The notes: generated from the letters alone by a model not told the origin. A stretch of 64,000 bases of DNA from an uncultured Lachnospiraceae bacterium (GCA_902781505.1 CACZJL010000010.1:1-64000), one strand, 5' to 3'; shown: positions 8,980-18,872, counted from the stretch's first letter. Translations and numbers: made by a program.

Positions 8980-9008
8980 TTGCAGGGAAAGTACCATTGT
9001 GCTATAGT
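8980..9008 (+). promoter_or_regulatory. Promoter of the CDP-dideoxyhexose operon
   Basis: TTGCAG (8980-8985), a 17-bp spacer and TATAGT (9003-9008) lie 84 nt before the rfbF start. It has the same -10 sequence as the glf promoter, so the two glycan units may be expressed in parallel. Confidence 0.7.
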
Positions 9009-9091
9009 AAATAAATTATAAAGGGAAGTGCGGCTTGAGGGGTTCCTCGAAGCATTTTTACAAAAATCAAAAAGGAAATGGGGCAGGCAGA

Positions 9092-9865
9092 ATGAAAGTT
9101 GTCATCTTAGCAGGCGGTTTCGGAACAAGAATCAGTGAAGAAAGTCATTTAAAACCAAAGCCAATGATTGAAATCGGAGGTAAGCCAATTCTCTGGCACA
9201 TTATGAAGGAGTATTCTCATTACGGATACAACGACTTCGTTATCTGTGCAGGATATAAGCAGTACGTAATTAAAGAGTGGTTCGCAGACTATGCACTTCA
9301 TAACTCTGATGTAACCTTTGATTTCTCCCAGGGCGGCAAGATGACTGTTCATAACAATCATTCCGAACCATGGAAGGTTACTGTGGTTGATACAGGTTTA
9401 AATACAATGACAGGTGGCCGTGTCAAGAGAATTCAGGAATACATCGGTGATGAGCCATTCTTCTTAACCTATGGTGATGGTGTCTGCGATATCGATATCA
9501 ATAAGGAACTTGAATTCCACAAAGCTCATGGCAAGTGCGTAACAATCGCAACGGTTGATTTAGCTCAGCAGAAGGGTGTCTTAGATATCAGTGAAGATAA
9601 TACGATCACTTCCTTCCGTGAAAAGTCTGATTCCGACGGTGCTTTAATCAATGGCGGATACATGGTATGTAATCCGGGAATTTTTGATTACTTAAAGGAC
9701 GACACAACCGTTCTTGAGCAGGAGCCAATGAGACAGTTAGCAGCAGACGGAGAGTTAAAGAGCTACTACCACAATGGCTACTGGCAGTGCATGGATACAA
9801 AGAGAGAAATGGAGAAGCTTGAGGAGCTCATCGCAACAGGTAAGGCTCCATGGATCAAGTGGTGA
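9092..9865 (+). CDS. rfbF: Glucose-1-phosphate cytidylyltransferase
   Basis: RfbF couples CTP and glucose 1-phosphate to CDP-glucose, the first step of CDP-3,6-dideoxyhexose synthesis. ATG 9092 gives 257 residues, the usual family length; the upstream in-frame extension from 9035 has no family similarity. The nucleotidyltransferase loop GGFGTR (8-13) and KPKPM activator motif are present, and LTYGDGVCDID carries the metal-binding aspartates. It is followed 5 nt later by rfbG, and the order F-G-H matches Gram-negative O-antigen clusters. Confidence 0.96.
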   Translation: MKVVILAGGFGTRISEESHLKPKPMIEIGGKPILWHIMKEYSHYGYNDFVICAGYKQYVIKEWFADYALHNSDVTFDFSQGGKMTVHNNHSEPWKVTVVDTGLNTMTGGRVKRIQEYIGDEPFFLTYGDGVCDIDINKELEFHKAHGKCVTIATVDLAQQKGVLDISEDNTITSFREKSDSDGALINGGYMVCNPGIFDYLKDDTTVLEQEPMRQLAADGELKSYYHNGYWQCMDTKREMEKLEELIATGKAPWIKW

Positions 9866-9870
9866 GAAAG

Positions 9871-10920
9871 ATGAATTTAGAGTTTTTCAAGGGTAAGAAG
9901 GTCCTTGTAACAGGACATACAGGCTTTAAGGGTAGCTGGTTATGCCGCATTCTTGTCAATGCAGGCGCAGAGCTTTCCGGTTATTCTTTAGAGGCTCCAA
10001 CTGAGCCAGCTCTGTTTGACATGGCAGACGTTAAGGATAAGATGCATTCTTACATCGGTGATATCAGAGATTTAAAGCATTTAAACGAAGTGTTTGACAA
10101 GGAGCAGCCAGAAATCGTGCTTCACCTTGCAGCACAGCCAATCGTAAGAGAATCCTATAAGAATCCTGTCTATACCTATGAAACAAACGTTATGGGGACC
10201 GTTAACATCTGCGAGTGTGTAAGAACTCACGCTTGTGTTAAGTCCTTCTTAAACGTAACAACGGATAAGGTATATCACAACAATGAATGGGAATGGGGAT
10301 ACCGTGAGAACGAACCACTCGATGGCTTCGATCCATATTCCAACTCCAAGTCCTGTTCTGAGTTGGTAACACACAGCTATATCAACTCATTCTTTAATGA
10401 CATGCCGGTTGCAGTATCTACTGCACGTGCAGGCAATGTTATCGGCGGCGGAGATTTTGCCAAGGATCGTATTGTACCGGATTGCATCAGAGCAGCTATT
10501 GCGAAGGAAGAAATCATTGTTCGTAACCCACACAGCACACGTCCTTATCAGCATGTATTAGAGCCTCTTTACGCATACCTCATGATTGTGGAAGAGCAGT
10601 ATAACGATAAGTCCAAGGCTGGATTCTACAACGTAGGACCGGACGAGAGTGACTGCATCACAACCGGTGATCTTGTAGATACTTTCTGCAAGCTCTGGGG
10701 TGAAGGCCAGAATTGGGTGAACAAGTCTGACGGAGGCCCTCACGAGGCGAATTTCTTAAAGCTTGACTGCAGCAAGTTAAAGACAACCTTTGGCTGGAAG
10801 CCAAGATGGAACTTTAACGACGCAATGCGCATGAGCGTAGAATGGGCGAAGGCTTACCGTGACGGCAAGGATATTCCAGCCGTATTAGACGCACAGATTA
10901 AAGAATTTTTCTATATGTAA
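9871..10920 (+). CDS. rfbG: CDP-glucose 4,6-dehydratase
   Basis: RfbG is an NAD-dependent short-chain dehydrogenase-like enzyme that converts CDP-glucose to CDP-4-keto-6-deoxyglucose. The start ATG 9871 gives 349 residues. The Rossmann motif G15-HTG18-FKG21 and the active-site YSNSK (Tyr-x3-Lys) are visible, as is the TTDKVY segment typical of sugar dehydratases. The ribosome site is weak (GGTGAG overlapping the rfbF stop), which suggests translational coupling to rfbF. Confidence 0.96.
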   Translation: MNLEFFKGKKVLVTGHTGFKGSWLCRILVNAGAELSGYSLEAPTEPALFDMADVKDKMHSYIGDIRDLKHLNEVFDKEQPEIVLHLAAQPIVRESYKNPVYTYETNVMGTVNICECVRTHACVKSFLNVTTDKVYHNNEWEWGYRENEPLDGFDPYSNSKSCSELVTHSYINSFFNDMPVAVSTARAGNVIGGGDFAKDRIVPDCIRAAIAKEEIIVRNPHSTRPYQHVLEPLYAYLMIVEEQYNDKSKAGFYNVGPDESDCITTGDLVDTFCKLWGEGQNWVNKSDGGPHEANFLKLDCSKLKTTFGWKPRWNFNDAMRMSVEWAKAYRDGKDIPAVLDAQIKEFFYM

Positions 10921-10983
10921 TCAGTGTCCCTTTTCAGACAAGGAAATGTGGATAAGATAAAGGAATTTCGAAGGAGAGAGAAA

Positions 10984-12327
10984 ATGAGCGATTGGAAGAA
11001 CGAAGCAGAAGCAAGAGAGCAGATTAAGGCTCTGGTTGCTGACTACTATCATGATTTTAAGGAACAGAAGAACGAGTTTAAGGAAGGCGACCGCATCACA
11101 TATGCAGCACGTGTCTTTGATGAGAAGGAAATGTGTGCATTAACAGATGCCATGTTAGATTTTTGGCTTACAACAGGCCGTTTCTCAGATCAGTTTGAGA
11201 AGGAATTTGCTGAATGGATCGGCGTAAGATGGGCACATCTTGTAAACTCCGGATCCTCTGCGAACCTCATCGCATTTTCCGCTTTAACAGCACCAGAACT
11301 TGGTGACAGACAGATTAAGCGTGGCGACGAAATCATCACAGTAGCATGTGGTTTCCCAACAACCGTTACACCGGCTATTCAGTACGGTGCAATTCCTGTA
11401 TTCGTTGACGTAACAGTTCCTCAGTACAACATTGATGTAACAAAGCTTGAAGCAGCTTTATCTGATAAGACTAAGGCAGTCATGATTGCTCATACACTTG
11501 GTAATCCTTTTGACTTAAAGGAGGTTCGTGCATTCTGTGATAAGCACAACCTCTGGCTTGTAGAAGATAACTGTGATGCACTTGGTTCAAAGTACACAAT
11601 CGACGGTGAGACAAGATTCACAGGTACATGGGGCGATATCGGTACAAGCAGCTTCTACCCGCCACACCACATGACCATGGGTGAAGGCGGTGCTGTTTAT
11701 ACAAACAATCCAACTTTAAACAGAATGATTCTTTCCTTCCGTGACTGGGGACGTGACTGCATCTGTCCTTCCGGTCAAGATAACTTCTGCGGACACAGAT
11801 TTGACGGTCAGTATGGACAGCTTCCGGCAGGCTACGACCACAAGTATGTTTACAGCCACTTCGGTTATAACTTAAAGGTTACAGACATGCAGGCGGCAAT
11901 CGGCTGTGAGCAGTTAAAGAAGTTCCCTTCCTTCATCGAAAGAAGAAAGCATAACTGGGCATACTTAAGAGAAGCTTTAGCTCCTGCAGCTGATAAGCTC
12001 ATCTTACCAGAGGCAGCACCTGGTTCTGATCCATCATGGTTTGGTTTCCTTATTTCCGTTAAGCCTGAAAGCGGCTTAAACAGAAATGACGTAACAAGAT
12101 ACATCGAGTCTCACAACGTTCAGACTCGTCTTCTGTTCTCCGGTAACCTGATTAAGCATCCTTGCTTTGACCAGTACCGCGACACAGATAACTACCGTGT
12201 AGCCGGTGATCTTACAAACACAGACTTCATCATGAACAACACATTCTGGGTAGGCGTATATCCGGGAATGACAGATGAGAAGCTTGATTACATGGCTAAG
12301 ACAATTATCGAAGCTGTAAATCAGTAA
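10984..12327 (+). CDS. rfbH: CDP-4-keto-6-deoxyglucose 3-dehydrase (E1)
   Basis: RfbH is the PMP-dependent iron-sulfur dehydrase that removes the C3 hydroxyl of CDP-4-keto-6-deoxyglucose. The 447-residue product has the aminotransferase fold, but the PLP lysine is replaced by His in SFYPPHHMTMGEGG, as expected for E1. A cysteine set C-X61-C-X1-C-X7-C (ending in RDCICPSGQDNFC) fits the [2Fe-2S] cluster ligands. ATG 10984 follows AAGGAGAG. In Gram-negatives E1 works with the reductase E3 (AscD/RfbI). No E3 gene is in this window, so the electron donor must be encoded elsewhere or differ. Confidence 0.95.
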   Translation: MSDWKNEAEAREQIKALVADYYHDFKEQKNEFKEGDRITYAARVFDEKEMCALTDAMLDFWLTTGRFSDQFEKEFAEWIGVRWAHLVNSGSSANLIAFSALTAPELGDRQIKRGDEIITVACGFPTTVTPAIQYGAIPVFVDVTVPQYNIDVTKLEAALSDKTKAVMIAHTLGNPFDLKEVRAFCDKHNLWLVEDNCDALGSKYTIDGETRFTGTWGDIGTSSFYPPHHMTMGEGGAVYTNNPTLNRMILSFRDWGRDCICPSGQDNFCGHRFDGQYGQLPAGYDHKYVYSHFGYNLKVTDMQAAIGCEQLKKFPSFIERRKHNWAYLREALAPAADKLILPEAAPGSDPSWFGFLISVKPESGLNRNDVTRYIESHNVQTRLLFSGNLIKHPCFDQYRDTDNYRVAGDLTNTDFIMNNTFWVGVYPGMTDEKLDYMAKTIIEAVNQ

Positions 12328-12365
12328 TAACAACTGACATAAAGGCAGCTTAAGAAGAGATTTTT

Positions 12366-13292
12366 ATGAAAACAGCAGTAATTACCGGACCTACCGGAGC
12401 AGTTGGCATCGCGACAGTGGAGGCTTTAGCCTCCCGCGGTGTCAATTGTTTCGCTGTGGTGAGACCGGATTCAGACAGAAAATTCAGAATTAAGGAATCA
12501 GAGTTTGTGCACCGTGTGGAATGCAATCTTGATGATCTTGACCGCCTTCCGGAACTGATTCAGACTAAGGTTGATGTGTTCTATCACTTTGCCTGGGCAG
12601 GAACTTTTGGAAATACAAGAAATGATGTGTACCTTCAGAATCAGAACATCACATACAGCCTGAAGGCTGTTGATGTGGCAGAGAAGCTCGGCTGCGAGTG
12701 CTTTATCGGTGCCGGATCTCAGGCAGAATATGGCCGTTTTGAAGGAAGCTTAAATGAAAAAGTGCCGACCTTCCCTGAAAATGGTTATGGAATCGCTAAG
12801 CTGGCCGCTGGTCAGCTGACCCGCATTTCCTGTGAGCAGAAGGGTATGCGCCATATCTGGACCAGAATCTTAAGTATTTATGGACCGTTTGACGGAATGC
12901 GTACCATGGTGATGAGTACGATTGAAAAGCTTCTTGATGGTGAGAAGCCATCCTGCACAGCAGGCGAACAGCTCTGGGACTATCTTTATGCAAAAGATGT
13001 CGGCAAGGCGTTCTATCTGCTTGGCGAAAAGGGAAAGCACGGTAAGATTTACTGTCTCGGAAGCGGAGAAGCACATCCATTAAAAGAGTACATCCTTGCC
13101 ATTCGCGATGAAGCAGCTCCTGGAGCAGAAGTAGGTTTTGGTGAAATTCCATACGGCGAAAAGCAGGTCATGCACCTTGTCGCAGATATCACAGACTTGA
13201 AAGCAGATACCGGCTTTGAGCCTGATTATACATTTGCCGAAGGAATTAAAGAGACGGTCGAATGGGTCCGTCAGAGTAGAGGGTTAAAATGA
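12366..13292 (+). CDS. NAD-dependent reductase/epimerase, CDP-3,6-dideoxyhexose synthase-like
   Basis: A 308-residue extended short-chain dehydrogenase with GPTGAVG (8-14) and catalytic Tyr141-x3-Lys145 (YGIAK), preceded by GAGSQAEYG which supplies the serine. Placed right after rfbH, it is expected to reduce C4 of CDP-3,6-dideoxy-4-ketohexose, giving CDP-abequose or CDP-paratose as RfbJ/RfbS-type enzymes do. The stereochemistry cannot be told from sequence. Its stop overlaps the next start by 4 nt (ATGA at 13289), so it is tightly coupled to the GT2 gene, which may use its product. Confidence 0.85.
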   Translation: MKTAVITGPTGAVGIATVEALASRGVNCFAVVRPDSDRKFRIKESEFVHRVECNLDDLDRLPELIQTKVDVFYHFAWAGTFGNTRNDVYLQNQNITYSLKAVDVAEKLGCECFIGAGSQAEYGRFEGSLNEKVPTFPENGYGIAKLAAGQLTRISCEQKGMRHIWTRILSIYGPFDGMRTMVMSTIEKLLDGEKPSCTAGEQLWDYLYAKDVGKAFYLLGEKGKHGKIYCLGSGEAHPLKEYILAIRDEAAPGAEVGFGEIPYGEKQVMHLVADITDLKADTGFEPDYTFAEGIKETVEWVRQSRGLK

Positions 13293-14275
13293 AGAAAGTC
13301 AGCATTATGGTGCCTTGCTATAACGAACAGGAAAATGTTGTTCCTATGTCTGAGGCACTGGTAAAGCTTTTTGAAGAACAGCTTCCTCAGTATGATTATG
13401 AGATTCTGTTTATCGATAACGACTCAAAAGATAATACAAGAGCGTTACTTCGTACTATCTGTGCGAAGAATAAAAAAATCAGAGCAATCTTCAATGCGAA
13501 GAACTTTGGTCAGTTTAATTCACCTTACTATGGAATTATTCATACGACAGGTGACTGCACTATCCCGGTTGTAGCAGATTTCCAGGATCCGTTAGAGCTG
13601 ATTCCTGAGATGCTCAAGAAATGGGAAGAGGGGTATGCCATTGTCTGTGCAGTTAAGACAAAGTCCAAGGAGAATCCGCTGATGTACTTCTTGCGTGGTT
13701 GCTATTATAAGTTAATCCGCAAGATGTCCTCTGTGGAACAGATTGAGCAGTTTACAGGCTTCGGGCTTTATGACAAGTCCTTTGTCAAGGTATTGCAGGA
13801 CCTTCATGATCCGACTCCGTTTATCCGAGGTATTGTTGGCGAACTTGGTTACCGTAAGTGTGAAATTGAATATACACAGCCTCAGAGAAGAGCCGGAAAG
13901 ACAAGCAACAACTTCTTTACTCTGTATGACGCGGCTATGCTTTCTTTCACAACCTATACAACAAGTGGACTCCGTGTTGCGACCTTTATCGGCGGAATCA
14001 TGGCATTCCTCTCTGTTGTAATTGGAATTGTGTACCTAGTTATGAAGCTGATCTACTGGGATCGCTTCCAGGCAGGTATGATTCCTCTTATTTTACTCAC
14101 AACTTTCATTGGAAGTCTGCAGTTGATTTTCATTGGACTGATGGGTGAATACGTTATCAGCATGAACAGAAGATTATTGAACAGACCGCTGGTTATTGAA
14201 GAAGAGCGTTTAAACTTCGATGCAGATGAAGTAGAAAGCACGCCTTCCACAGCAGCTGTACGCGAGGACGTCTGA
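13289..14275 (+). CDS. GT2 polyprenyl-phosphate glycosyltransferase, GtrB/ArnC-like
   Basis: This 328-residue membrane-bound GT-A enzyme has the donor-binding DNDSKDNT motif and VADFQDPLE, the ADxQDP signature of the DPM1/GtrB/ArnC group. Two C-terminal membrane helices follow at about 232-255 and 265-290. Such enzymes load a sugar on undecaprenyl phosphate at the cytoplasmic face. The overlap with the upstream reductase gene suggests that the loaded sugar is the 3,6-dideoxyhexose, which is inference. The downstream flippase and GT-C genes fit a three-component decoration system. Confidence 0.9.
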   Translation: MKKVSIMVPCYNEQENVVPMSEALVKLFEEQLPQYDYEILFIDNDSKDNTRALLRTICAKNKKIRAIFNAKNFGQFNSPYYGIIHTTGDCTIPVVADFQDPLELIPEMLKKWEEGYAIVCAVKTKSKENPLMYFLRGCYYKLIRKMSSVEQIEQFTGFGLYDKSFVKVLQDLHDPTPFIRGIVGELGYRKCEIEYTQPQRRAGKTSNNFFTLYDAAMLSFTTYTTSGLRVATFIGGIMAFLSVVIGIVYLVMKLIYWDRFQAGMIPLILLTTFIGSLQLIFIGLMGEYVISMNRRLLNRPLVIEEERLNFDADEVESTPSTAAVREDV

Positions 14276-14329
14276 GTCGGCACGCAACTGTTTAGCGAAA
14301 CGTGAATACAAAGAAAGAGTAAAAGTAAA

Positions 14330-15556
14330 ATGAAAAAGAATATCATCAAAGCATTTGCCGGTGACCTAATGTATTCCATCATTGCGCTGATGGCATTCAA
14401 TGGCGCGATGCAGCTCGTTGTCTATCCTTACATGACGAAGAAGATGGGCGCAGGTCCCTGGGGAGATGTTCTGACCATCATCTCAATCGTTGCCATCGTG
14501 GCCTGCTCATTTGGTTCCGGTGCCAACTATTCGCATATGGTCGTATCCACAAGACACAAAGGGGTGTCCGGTGACTACAACATCTTCCTTGCCTTTACGG
14601 CATTGCTCAGTTTACCTGTATCCTTTGCTGCGATGTTTGTTATTAAAAACGTCAGCGTGGGAACATTTGTCGGAATCTTCTTACTGATGGTTATGACAAC
14701 GCTTCGTTACTACGGAGACGTAGATTTCAGACTGCGCGTCAATTACAAGGAGTACATGTTCTACTACTTTGTAATTACAGCTGGATATGTGCTTGGTGCC
14801 TTAAGTTATTCATGTATTGGTTCCTGGGCGTTCACCCTCATTTTAGGTGAATCCGTAGCAACTATTTTCCTGCTGTTCAAAGGACAGATTTATAAGAGAC
14901 CGCTCTTTAAGAGAAGTGAATGGTTTAAGGAGAATATCCTTTCGATGCTCACCCTTTCCGGAGCATATCTGGTTGCGAATCTGGTGCTGAATTCCGATCG
15001 TATTTTACTGAATATCTTCGTCAGCTCCGAAGCCGTAACCGTATTCTACACCGCAACCTTAATCGGAAAGATTGTGGCGCTTTTAACCTCTCCGTTAAAC
15101 GGAGTAATCACAGGTCACCTTGCGAAGTACGAAGGAAATCTTACAAAGAAGGCCGTAAGCATCATGACAGCTGTTCTGCTTGGAGTGATGGCCGTTGTAT
15201 GTGCAGGCTCTACGATTGTTTCCTACCTTTTCGTCATGGTGATGTATCCGGATCTTTTAGAGGCCGCAAAACCGCTCTTTATCGTGGCAAATGCAGGACA
15301 AATCCTCTACTTTGTATCCGAGACCTTTATGGTCATTCTTCTGCGCTTCGCAGAGGAGAACATGCAGCTTAGAATCAATGGCGTTTACGCCGTGCTGTTC
15401 TACGTATGTGCAATTCCATCCGTTATTTTATTTAAGACCATGGGACTTGCGTGGGCAGTACTTGCAGCAAACGCACTGCGTTTTATTATCGTTGTGGCAG
15501 TCGCATTCAGGACGGCTTCACGCGGGGGAGAAGCAGTCAGCCAGGAGAATTCATGA
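14330..15556 (+). CDS. Polysaccharide flippase (Wzx/MATE-like)
   Basis: A 408-residue protein made almost entirely of hydrophobic helices, about 12, with the N-terminal MxAFNGAMQLVVYPYMTKKMG pattern typical of polysaccharide biosynthesis (oligosaccharide flippase) proteins. It probably moves a lipid-linked sugar or repeat unit to the outer face. It lies 54 nt after the GT2 gene, and the following start overlaps its stop (ATGA, 15553-15556). Being inside the GT2/GT-C set, it may flip the lipid-linked monosaccharide rather than the full repeat. Confidence 0.88.
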   Translation: MKKNIIKAFAGDLMYSIIALMAFNGAMQLVVYPYMTKKMGAGPWGDVLTIISIVAIVACSFGSGANYSHMVVSTRHKGVSGDYNIFLAFTALLSLPVSFAAMFVIKNVSVGTFVGIFLLMVMTTLRYYGDVDFRLRVNYKEYMFYYFVITAGYVLGALSYSCIGSWAFTLILGESVATIFLLFKGQIYKRPLFKRSEWFKENILSMLTLSGAYLVANLVLNSDRILLNIFVSSEAVTVFYTATLIGKIVALLTSPLNGVITGHLAKYEGNLTKKAVSIMTAVLLGVMAVVCAGSTIVSYLFVMVMYPDLLEAAKPLFIVANAGQILYFVSETFMVILLRFAEENMQLRINGVYAVLFYVCAIPSVILFKTMGLAWAVLAANALRFIIVVAVAFRTASRGGEAVSQENS

Positions 15557-16116
15557 GCAAAATGAAGAAATTATTTCTGTACAGTATCTGTGCAGTACTT
15601 ATCATATTTTATCTATACGTTCTGTACTTAGGTCAGCACCCTCGTGTTGGCCTCGAGTACAGAATGTACTATATTACGCACGAATTAAGCGACTGGCCGG
15701 GATATGGCAGGCTCGCCTATAATCTGGATACAGAGCAGATCTGTACCGGACTGATGCGTCCAGACAATTCTTATGTGGATTACACCGTCTGTCAGACCAA
15801 GGGTCAGGGCTGGGAGAGAAACCAGTACACAGGCAGTGTGAATAATAACACTACTTCCACAATCTACTACATTCCAACAACGACAGACGAAAAAGCGGTT
15901 TTTGCATTCAACATTAAGGAATACTCCGGTTCAGGAGAAGTGGATGTGATGATCGGGGATCAGAAAATCGGAACTTTTAACGGAACAGGTGATTTTGCGT
16001 TTGACACGGCGGGCGCCGTGAAAGAGGGAGAGATGATCAAAATCTCTTTTGTTGCAAGGAACTGTTCGTTTAAGCTTTGGAGCGTATGCTTAAAAAGCGG
16101 AAAGCAGGTTAAATGA
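15553..16116 (+). CDS. Membrane-anchored extracytoplasmic protein, unknown
   Basis: ATG 15553 follows AGGAG and overlaps the flippase stop; the longer in-frame reading from 15451 is out-of-family overlap. The 187-residue product has an N-terminal helix (about 5-25) and then a soluble domain rich in beta-type, Thr/Ser/Gly-rich segments, ending near a Cys-Ser-Phe-Lys pattern. It resembles a single carbohydrate-binding-like beta sandwich, but this is a guess. Its stop overlaps the next start by 4 nt, so it is probably made together with the YfhO-like protein and may be its partner. Confidence 0.75.
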   Translation: MSKMKKLFLYSICAVLIIFYLYVLYLGQHPRVGLEYRMYYITHELSDWPGYGRLAYNLDTEQICTGLMRPDNSYVDYTVCQTKGQGWERNQYTGSVNNNTTSTIYYIPTTTDEKAVFAFNIKEYSGSGEVDVMIGDQKIGTFNGTGDFAFDTAGAVKEGEMIKISFVARNCSFKLWSVCLKSGKQVK

Positions 16117-18857
16117 AGAAAATAAAAGAATTATGCGCAGGCTGTAACCGCAAAAAAATCCTGGATTTCTTTATGCCGGGAATTATTACAGCCATCCTCG
16201 TTATTCTGGTTCTCATCTGCAAAGGAATCTGGCCTTTCGGACGAAACAGAATTGATTATTTTGATAACATGCAGCAGGTCGCTCCGCTCTATACCCACCT
16301 CTGGGACTGGATGCACGGAGATGCATCGCTGTGGTTTGACTGGTACACGGGACTTGGAACCAATGTGTCCATGAGTATCTCGGCATTTTCCATGCTGAGT
16401 CCGTTTAACCTCATGCTCTACCTGGTGCCAAGACATCTGATTTTAGAGAGTATTTCCATTATGACCGTCGTAAAGATGGCATTTATGGCAATCAATATGA
16501 ACCTTCTCTTAAAGAAGGCTTATCCATCTTTAAGCAATCGCATGTCTTACGTATTTTCATTAATGTATGCATGCAGCGGCTACGTCGTATTATACGGCTC
16601 CTGCTTTACTCCATGGATGGATATTGTGGCGTTCTTCCCGCTTCTCATCCTTGGCATGATGAATATGTATGAGACCGGACAGAGAAGAAGATATGTAGGC
16701 ATTGTAGCGCTGATTTTTATCATCAACTATTATCTGTCAGCGATGTCCATGATTTTCGTCCTGGTCTTCTCAGGTATTTATCTTCTTCTTCGCTGTGAGC
16801 GCAGTGTATGGAAGAACCATATCTGGAACTTAGGAATCGGAACTGCCGGTGGTATCGGACTGTCAGCATTTATACTGGTTCCTGTATTTAAACAGCTTGG
16901 AACCAGCCAGAGAGGAAGCTCGGGACAGAGTATTGTCGCTCAGTATCAGGGCTGGATTACTTCCTCCATTTTAAGCGATGGAGCAACGGGCGCATTTCAG
17001 CGATACATGATGCTTTACGGACTTGGATTTGTTCTGGCGCTGATTTTCTTCGGACTGAAGAAGGCATATAAGAACAATCGTAGGGATTTCTGGTATTACT
17101 TGAGTCTGTCAGCGGTTGTCTTAATTCCCGTATTTGTAGAAGGCACCAATAAAATCTGGCATTTCGGTTCATATAATGGGTACACCTTAAGAATGGGCTT
17201 TATCATTTCCTTCACCTTAATCTTTGTGGCTGCGCATTTCGCAGGTCGATTGATTGAAAAGGAACAATTTACCATGGCTGAAATGAAAAAGCCGGCGATT
17301 TTTGCGGCAGTTGCCTGCGTTGTATTTGCGGTTGTTTACCAGCTGATGCCCAAAATCAATGAGATTCCGGCTATCATCTTCTACATGACCGTTCTGATTT
17401 TGATGTTTATCTTCTACTGTCGAGTTTTTGCAAAGGCAGTTAAGAATGACAGGAAGGTCTGTGCAGCAGCACTAATTCCACTGATTGTGATGGAGCTGTT
17501 CTTTGGACTCTTCGGAATGTTAGGACTTCCGAAGTTCTATACAATCGAAGATTATCAGGTGGGCGACTATGTTCAGTACGCAAACAGTGTTAAGCTGAAC
17601 CTGTTAAAGGATGTGGAGGATTCTGCATCAGAGCGTATTATCAATCCGGATATCAGCTTAAATGCAAACTATCCGTTGATTCTGCGCCATGGCGCGTTAA
17701 GCTCCTTCACTGCAGCACTTCAGAGCACAACACAGTCATCCGCTAAGAACTGGGGGTATTCGAAGTACTTTTTATGGCTCTTGGATTCCGGTGGTACCGT
17801 GTTCTCCAATACGATGCTTCATATCACGCAGGCCGTGAACCAGAACAGTCTCGATCCGAATCTCTGGACGATTTCAGGCTCGGACGGAATGTATAAGCTA
17901 TATGAGAACAATTATAAATTACCATTTGCCATGAATGTATCTCAGACCTTCGTCAATGAAGACCTGGGAAATGACTGGATTTCTCACCATAATGCCATCT
18001 ATAAGGCACTGTCCGGAGATTCAGAGGATCTTGTGACGGGGATGTCGTACTCAGAAAGAAATACAGACACGACAAGAGAGTATTTCTCTTATGTCAGAGA
18101 TCGTCAGGCAGTGTATTTAAATATTGCGGATATCAATAACCTGAACAGCGATGCCAATCAGTCCTGGCTGATGGGCGGAATGCATATTTATGTCAATGAG
18201 CACGAGGTTGAGATCCCGACACTTGGTAACATTCATAACTCGGCATACTTTACGGATTACAACAACAACCTGGTTTATCTTGGTATTTTTGAAAATGAAC
18301 CGGTGAGCATTCGTATCGAGTGGTCAGATCCATGGTATAAGAAGGTCAGCACGGTACAGTTTGCACAGCTTTCCATGGATAAGATGCAGGCACTGACAGA
18401 GCAATTTGCCAATTATCGCTGTGATGTAACAACAACGGGCGATTCCATGACAATTAAGCTTGACGGTGATGCGACAAGAAATCTTGTAATGGTACCGATT
18501 ATTCCATCGGATAACTGGACCGTTACGGTGAACGGAACCGTTCAGAAGAATACAAGAAATGTGACCGGTATGTTCACAGGGGTCTATGTACAGTCCGGGG
18601 AAAATGAGATTACGTTCACATTTGAGCCGGCTGGAAAGAAACTGGGCTTTTTAATTACGGCGGTTATTGCGCTGATTACGGTTGCAGGAATGTTCATACA
18701 CAGTAAAAAGAACGTTACGGTTCCGGCGTGGATTAAGCACTGCGCAACCTTCCTCTTCTTAGAGCTGTTTAATGCGGTGATTGTTGCTGTTTTCCTGATT
18801 CCGACTCTTGCTGCAATTCCGGCATTTATCTGGAATGTTATTATTCGACTGATGTAA
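16113..18857 (+). CDS. YfhO-family membrane protein (GT-C-like)
   Basis: This 914-residue protein has an N-terminal membrane helix, an outside loop with RNRIDYFDNMQQ, about a dozen further helices to roughly residue 480, then a large extracytoplasmic domain and a C-terminal pair of helices. This matches the YfhO family, whose Bacillus member works with a GT2 enzyme to glycosylate cell-wall polymers outside the membrane. The Asp-rich first loop is the expected catalytic region of GT-C enzymes. The gene overlaps the preceding one by 4 nt. It is a good candidate to transfer the lipid-linked sugar made by the GT2 gene at 13289. Confidence 0.88.
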   Translation: MKKIKELCAGCNRKKILDFFMPGIITAILVILVLICKGIWPFGRNRIDYFDNMQQVAPLYTHLWDWMHGDASLWFDWYTGLGTNVSMSISAFSMLSPFNLMLYLVPRHLILESISIMTVVKMAFMAINMNLLLKKAYPSLSNRMSYVFSLMYACSGYVVLYGSCFTPWMDIVAFFPLLILGMMNMYETGQRRRYVGIVALIFIINYYLSAMSMIFVLVFSGIYLLLRCERSVWKNHIWNLGIGTAGGIGLSAFILVPVFKQLGTSQRGSSGQSIVAQYQGWITSSILSDGATGAFQRYMMLYGLGFVLALIFFGLKKAYKNNRRDFWYYLSLSAVVLIPVFVEGTNKIWHFGSYNGYTLRMGFIISFTLIFVAAHFAGRLIEKEQFTMAEMKKPAIFAAVACVVFAVVYQLMPKINEIPAIIFYMTVLILMFIFYCRVFAKAVKNDRKVCAAALIPLIVMELFFGLFGMLGLPKFYTIEDYQVGDYVQYANSVKLNLLKDVEDSASERIINPDISLNANYPLILRHGALSSFTAALQSTTQSSAKNWGYSKYFLWLLDSGGTVFSNTMLHITQAVNQNSLDPNLWTISGSDGMYKLYENNYKLPFAMNVSQTFVNEDLGNDWISHHNAIYKALSGDSEDLVTGMSYSERNTDTTREYFSYVRDRQAVYLNIADINNLNSDANQSWLMGGMHIYVNEHEVEIPTLGNIHNSAYFTDYNNNLVYLGIFENEPVSIRIEWSDPWYKKVSTVQFAQLSMDKMQALTEQFANYRCDVTTTGDSMTIKLDGDATRNLVMVPIIPSDNWTVTVNGTVQKNTRNVTGMFTGVYVQSGENEITFTFEPAGKKLGFLITAVIALITVAGMFIHSKKNVTVPAWIKHCATFLFLELFNAVIVAVFLIPTLAAIPAFIWNVIIRLM

Positions 18858-18872
18858 GGAGTTTACTGCACC

